Source: Bufo bufo
Lineage: Eukaryota; Chordata; Amphibia; Anura; Bufonidae
Direction: 5' to 3'
Length of the DNA stretch: 64,000 nt
Assembly (NCBI RefSeq): GCF_905171765.1
Contig: NC_053392.1
Coordinates: forward strand, 107,698,821 to 107,762,820
Every line of letters begins with the position of its first letter. Positions within the stretch are counted from its first letter, which is position 1. A program made the translations under genes and the position numbers. The notes under the pieces were generated by a model that ran no database searches, was not told the DNA's origin, and saw only the letters and a list, made by a program, of their open reading frames with translations. Positions 59,379 to 64,000 of this stretch are shown piece by piece.

Positions 59379-59654
59379 GTCACTATGACATCAAACTAGA
59401 ACATTGCCTATGAACAGTATTGTGATATTGTCACAATAAAACCCTAATGATGTTAACACTGTGATTAGTGTTGAGCAAATTGAAGCATCCGAAGTGGAAT
59501 TCTATGCGAAGTTTAGGAAAAATTCGATTCGCATCAAATCCGAATTTCCTCGCGCTTTGTGGTAACAATTATTATTTTTTTCTAAAATGGCGACTACAGG
59601 TGTTACAAAGTGAAAGTAAGAAGCTCGGGAATGCAAGATCACCCATAATGCTGT

Positions 59655-59710
59655 GCAGACAGCCAATCAGCTAGCCAGCCCTTATGATGTCACAGCCCTT
59701 TAAAAGCCTC
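59655..59710 (+). promoter_or_regulatory. hAT-4 promoter candidate
   Basis: AGCCAATCAG (CCAAT), TGATGTCACA (CRE-like) and CCTTTAAAAGCC (TATA-like, about 59697-59708) occur in the same order and spacing as in hAT-3. Confidence 0.55.
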
Positions 59711-59984
59711 ATCCTGCGCGGTCTCTGCCATTTCACTGTGAGCTTAGCATAGTGAGAGATGTGACAAGCGCTAGGAACAGTGTTGCTAAAAGCTTTCAAT
59801 TGTAAAATATTGGATAGGGAGAGTGCAGGGACAGTGTAGGAAGATCGTAGGGAGAGTTTTTACACACTGTAGGGAGAGCATAGGGAGACTGCAGGGACTG
59901 TAATCTGAAGCTGAAGGGATCTATAGGAGACAGCACAGTTTGCATCAATTCCTGTGTAGGGCACTGAGCTATGTAATTGAACAG

Positions 59985-60262
59985 TGTCCTCCTTGTTTTA
60001 AAGATAAGCAATTCTATTAGGCCTTGATTCTCAAATTGGGGTGAATAAGCTTTCTAATTTTACTGTTATTGGGGTGTCCACGTTGTTTAATAGATGAGCA
60101 ATTCAATAAGACTTTGATTTTTGAAATTGGGGTGAATAAGCTGTCTAGTTCTACTGTTATTGCGGTGTCCCCCTTGTTTAATAGATAAACAATTCTCCTC
60201 TGCCTTGATTCTCAAAATGGAGGAATAACCTGTCTTGTTCTACTGCAAGTGAGGTGTCCACA
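59985..60262. repeat. 90-bp tandem repeat, about 3 copies
   Basis: Units include TGGGGTGAATAAGCT, CTACTGTTATTG and GGTGTCC, with TTGTTTAATAGAT. The array occupies the hAT-4 leader, where hAT-3 has its 74-bp array. Confidence 0.85.
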
Positions 60263-61637
60263 TTGACATTGAATAACTTATTTTACATATACAGTTAGTT
60301 TTACAGTATAACAGGCAGTTGCCAGGGCACTCCAAAAGAATGTGAAGTGGCAAAAATGTTGCTGTAGCTGACAGAAGTAGCAGCAGCAGAAGAAAGGGGG
60401 CTGGTAGCAGCAGCGCCAGCAACAAGCCAGAGCTCCCACTATCATCCAGCGGTCGTGTTTTGACAACAAAATCCCGCTGTTCTGGAATGGTTGACTCAGT
60501 CTTCAACATCATCTCAACTGATATCAGACACCCAAAGCTTCATGGAGCATCACCATAAAGTGGCCTGGGAAAAACAGTGGCACTAACATAATGGTACAAC
60601 CTGACGCATCTTCCAGAGGCCCGCACCCTTTCTCCAGCAGTCAAGGCTCCAACATCTGAGCAAAAGGGAGCTATGTTTCCTTCCCATCATCTACTGGTTC
60701 TGATGGTCCTCCTACTCCTTATCATGCATTTCGCCAGCAATCGTTCACCAAGGCGATTGCAATGAAACAGTATGCGTGCAGTCATCCAATGGCGCAGAAG
60801 TTAAATGTGTTCCTGGCCAAGTTGCTGGTACTACAGCCCCTCCCTTTTCATGTGGTTAACTCTGCACATTTCAGAGAACTGAGGGCTTGTGCCAATTCAA
60901 GGTGGAGAGTCCCAAGCAGTCACTACTATTCTAAAAAAGCGGTACCAGCCCTGCACACATACAGCAGAAGGTGGGACAGTCCTTGAGCCTGTCGGTGTCT
61001 GGAACAGTTCATGTGCTGACGTGTGGAGCTGTAAATATGGTCAAGGACAATATATGTCATTTCCGGTCCACTGGTTAAATGTGGCTGAGGAGATGGCAAT
61101 GCTGCCTCTGCATTTTCAGTTGTGATTCCGGCGGAAATATCCTCCTCTGCCTCCTCATCCTCCACAGTGTCCACAGTTCACAGTGGTCCTTCAGCATACC
61201 CCTATGCAGAGCACGGCAGTGTCATGCTGTTCTGCATCTGGCCAGCCTAGCCACACCATGTAGGAACTTGTCCGCGTCCTTCATCAAGAAATCAAATCCT
61301 GGCTGTCTCCCCACCAACTGAAGATCATAACCATGGTCAACGATAATGGGAAGAACATTCTGTCAGCGCTGCGTTAAGGAGGGCTGACCTACGTGCCCTG
61401 CATGGTGCACATCTTTAATTTGGTTGTAACTCAGTTCCTGAAGTCTTCTACCCAACTGAAAGACATCCTGAAAATGGCCAGAAAACTGTGCATGCACTTC
61501 AGCCACTCCTACTGTGCAAAACATGCCCTCCTTGAGCTGCAAAGGCAGAATGGTGTTCCCCAACATCGCCTGATATGTGATGTTTCCACACAATGGAACT
61601 CCACCCCCCACATGTTGGACTGACTATATGAGCAGAG

Positions 61638-62531
61638 TGTGGTGAAAATAACCTCGCCACTGGGTTTTTGAGGGGCCTGTTTGCCAGCCTCTTGCCTCAG
61701 GATTATGGCCCATATACTAACTTTGAAGAAGAAGACAGACCGGCCGCACAGCCTAAATCTGTGGAACTGTTTTGGGCAGAAAAGCCATGCTTGCGGTCGG
61801 CCAAATGTGACTTTCATGGAATTCGGGAACCCCTGCTCGGATCTTTTTTTTGGATATGTTGTTCACCCAGAGCAGAGCTATCAATAAATGTATAAATTAT
61901 GGGGATATGTGGGGTTTTGAGGTGGTTTCTGTGTGTCGGGGAAAAATGTGTGTTTTCTGCTTGTGAGTGATTAAGTTAGACCATTATGTTTGGTAATTGT
62001 ATCACAGGCAGAGCCCATTGTGTTTTGGTAATTGTATTTTGTTGATTGCGTCAAAGACAATGACTATTCTGCTATTGAGTGCGTCACAGGCAATGCCATT
62101 GTGTTTGTTAATTGCGTCACAGACGATGCCATTGTGTTTGTTGAATGTATAGTTTTTGTGTTTAAACTGTAAAACTGTAAAGGATTGGCTGCTATGTTAT
62201 GTACTCAGTTCCCAACCAGGTCCACGGGGGTGGTACCCTTGTTTGGAAAATGTGTATATAAGTCAATGCTTGTGTGTTCATTAAAGAGTTCCTGTTTTAC
62301 CCTTCATCATGTTGAGGCTGTTGTTTGGGTAACTGATTGACACTGGGGATTGCTATACGCTGAAGATTTGCTATACTCCCCTGGCTATAACTACTAGCTC
62401 TTCCTATTCTGTTCCTATTCCTGGTTCCTGTGGTTGTTAAGGTGTCGAGTGGAGTGCTTGGAGTCCTCGGGAAGCACTAGGAGCATCCATCAACGAAGGT
62501 ACCCAGTCGGGGTGCCAGGAGATCCGTTACA
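61638..62531 (+). mobile_element. solo LTR, 894 bp
   Basis: Starts TGTGGTGAAAATAACC and ends GGAGATCCGTTACA (TG...CA termini). It is flanked by the perfect 5-bp duplication CAGAG (61633-61637 and 62532-62536). It contains a TATA box GTATATAAGT (62254-62263), a CATTAAAG polyadenylation-like motif about 25 bp later, and a repeated ATTGCGTCACAG motif (62075-62130) that resembles CRE/AP-1 enhancer units. No internal region is present, so it is the product of LTR-LTR recombination. Five-base duplications fit Ty3/gypsy or retrovirus-like elements; the family is not resolved. Confidence 0.88.
62254..62263 (+). promoter_or_regulatory. LTR TATA box
   Basis: GTATATAAGT lies about 270 bp before the LTR end, a normal place for a U3/R promoter. 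Confidence 0.6.
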
Positions 62532-63195
62532 CAGAGGAAGGCCGTGAACAAATTCTTGTCTTGCAGGCAGACAGGAGTACTCCCCTGTGTAACTTCGACA
62601 TTAGCAAGTGGCAACTCATGCGTGACACCTGCCATTTGCTCAGGCCCTTTGAGGTCTGTTAATTCCAGCAGTTACTGTATGGCGAGTCAAAATCAGGAGC
62701 CAATCCTACTTTCAGATTAGATATCATTTAAAGTTAGGCACCTGTTCTGTGTTTTTGACCCGTAATTGAACAAATAAGTGGTGTGAATTCAGCCTAATAG
62801 TGATGCACAGACATTTTACAGCTAACAGAAGTGATTCAAATGCATGTGTTTGCAATGCCACAACAAGGCTTAAAATAACCTTTTTTTCTCCAGTACTTTA
62901 TTAACACTGCCTCCATGTCCTTCTTTTATTCCACTAAAGAGTCTTTGGGAAATGGGTCTTGCAGGGGAGTATAGTGTTTATTTTTTATTTTTCTAAAGAC
63001 TGATGTTTAGTTTAGCTAGGGGTTAGCTAGGACTGTTTCTGGCCTGCACGACAATGCACACTTTCATATACTGTATGAGACCTGCCTGTCATACTGACGC
63101 ATAGTAACTGTTTCACTACCAGAAAGGACTAGCTATGCATGTTACTGCAATGTACAGGGATGTACACTGAGATACACTCTCCCTGCAAGCAGGGA

Positions 63196-63524
63196 TATAA
63201 CTGATCTAATGTGCTTTGAAATGAATTAATTAAGAACAAAGTGAAGGGGGGTGCAGGCCTCCTTTTCTGGCGTAGTTTAAGACCATTTTCCAGGCCATAA
63301 ACTGGCGTAGAAAATGAGAAATGAGACGGATTGGCCAGCCCGTCCTCTTCCGCACCCCAAACCTCGCTCCTTTTTTCAACCACATCGGAAAAATGGCATG
63401 GGCTGGAAAAAGTCCCAGATTTTTGTGACAAAATCTGTGCCTTCAATATGCCACAAAGTGGTGAATATTTCTTAATAACTGACCCCCAAAGTCTGCACTG
63501 ATATTGTCAAAAAAGAACACATTA
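63196..63524. other. no recognised feature
   Basis: Unassigned sequence with no element terminus. The minus-strand open frame overlapping it (63129-63446) has no family motif. Confidence 0.4.
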
Positions 63525-64000
63525 AAGGGTTTCTATCACTTCGTATGACATAATTAGTTGTCAGACACTAGCGATCTGCTAGTGTCTGCTCTGGCCAACC
63601 ATCCTACTATAATCACTTGTGGGGCAGCGGTTTTGCTAAAAAACTAACTTTTATAAATATGCTAATGAGCCTCTAGGTGCTATGTGGGCGTCATTAGCAC
63701 CTAGAGGCTCCGTCTACCTTCATACACAGCCGCCGCCCAGCGCGTCCCTCCAGCCCGCCCATGTCCTCCTCCGTGTGACGCAGCGGACGAGTTCTCGCGC
63801 ATGCGCCGTGCGCGGCTGTATTCGGCGCATTTGAGATCTCAGCTCGGAGCGGTCAAACATTCAATGCGCATGCGCGGCTGTATTCGGCGCATGCGCATTG
63901 AATGTCTGACCGCTCTGAGCTGAGATCTCAAATGCGCCGAATACAGCCGCGCACGGCGCATGCGCGAGAACTCGTCCGCTGCGTCACACGGAGGAGGACA
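63525..64000. mobile_element. fold-back element running off the window
   Basis: Starts near AAAGGGTTTCTATCACTTCG, a terminus seen in amphibian MITEs, and leads through two hairpins (GACACTAGCGATCTGCTAGT; CCTCTAGGTGCTATGTGGGC with its complement at 63701-63709) into a long palindrome at the window edge. The matching right end would lie outside. Confidence 0.6.
63762..64000. repeat. long palindrome, arms at least 114 bp
   Basis: The left arm 63762-63875 pairs with 63887-64000 around an 11-bp spacer (centre about 63881). Arms contain CGCATGCGCCGTGCGCGGCT and TTGAGATCTCAGCTC. The arms differ at only a few positions (for example CGGAGCGGTCAAACAT against its partner). The right arm reaches the last base, so the palindrome may be longer. 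Confidence 0.95.

Larger units (their letters stand above)
60340..62665 (+). pseudogene. hAT-4 transposase, heavily broken, split by LTR
   Basis: Recognisable pieces in several frames are: an N-terminus near 60340-60540 corresponding to hAT-3 (SSSGRVLT-like); a pre-core segment (AKLLVLQPLPFHVVNSAHFR, WRVPSSHYYSKKAVPAL); DVWSCKYGQGQYMSFPVHWL (first catalytic region); CMVHIFNLVVTQFLKSSTQL; and CDVSTQWNSTPHMLD. Past the LTR the frame resumes with NFDISKWQLMRDTCHLLRPF (about 62592-62651), the expected next block. No BED finger or C-terminal dimerisation block is visible. Many frameshifts and stops make this an old copy. Confidence 0.8.
59466..63195 (+). mobile_element. hAT-4: second hAT-3-family copy
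   Basis: The left end TAGTGTTGAGCAAATTGAAG, then AATTTCCTCGCGCTTTGTGG, matches the hAT-3 left end (AATTTCCTTGCGCTTCGTGG). The body is split by a solo LTR at 61638-62531. The 3' flank matches hAT-3 up to about 63195, where CCTGCAAGCAGGGATATAAC replaces the expected terminal region. The right end is therefore missing, and no duplication of ACTGTGAT (59458-59465) was found. It sits only 79 bp from hAT-3. Confidence 0.8.

Overview
This window is vertebrate, non-coding, repeat-dominated DNA, most likely from an amphibian (probably a frog or toad). No bacterial-style gene, tRNA, rRNA, CRISPR array or intact host gene is visible. What can be read is transposable elements from at least five superfamilies (hAT, Tc1/mariner, piggyBac, Helitron, Penelope-like), one solo LTR, several MITEs and many minisatellites. 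The organism call rests on the style of these families and is an inference, not a species assignment.

Layout. 1-0.9 kb: two Penelope-like (PLE) coding fragments on opposite strands. 2.6-3.7 kb: a hAT-type MITE carrying a 27-bp minisatellite. 5.1-6.6 kb: a Tc1/mariner element with DD37E spacing. 6.6-9.1 kb: MITEs, with a possible host terminal exon at about 7.54 kb. 9.3-19.7 kb: a four-level nest. A Tc1 copy is split by a MITE, the MITE is split by hAT-1 (9776-19113, 8-bp target duplication GCCATGAC), and hAT-1 is split by a PLE-like fold-back insert. 20.3-22.7 kb: a non-autonomous TTAA-flanked (piggyBac-type) element. 22.7-28.5 kb: two Helitron-like elements filled with a 30-bp minisatellite. 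28.6-30.1 kb: a Tc1 element with DD35E spacing. 30.1-31.1 kb: an internally deleted Tc1. 31.1-31.9 kb: a piggyBac-type end and a Tc1 tail. 31.9-39.1 kb: hAT-2, a decayed relative of hAT-1. 39.5-40.3 kb: a MITE. 40.76-59.38 kb: hAT-3, delimited by the perfect 8-bp duplication GTCACTAT. It contains a second hAT (hAT-3b), which in turn contains a Tc1 inserted in its BED zinc finger and a 5.9-kb piggyBac. 59.5-63.2 kb: hAT-4, the same family as hAT-3, split by a solo LTR with 5-bp duplication CAGAG. 63.5-64.0 kb: a fold-back element running off the window.

How the parts work together. All transposase genes carry frameshifts or stops, so none can be read as an intact protein here. The piggyBac gene is the closest to intact (one extra base in a C run), followed by the nested Tc1 (one frameshift). 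The nesting gives a relative order of insertion. The hAT elements share a recurring design: short terminal inverted repeats, a CCAAT/CRE/TATA-like promoter near the 5' end, a BED-finger transposase, and large tandem-repeat arrays in the non-coding flanks. Most very long open frames in the window (up to about 800 codons) come from those arrays because the repeat period is a multiple of three, and they are not listed as genes.
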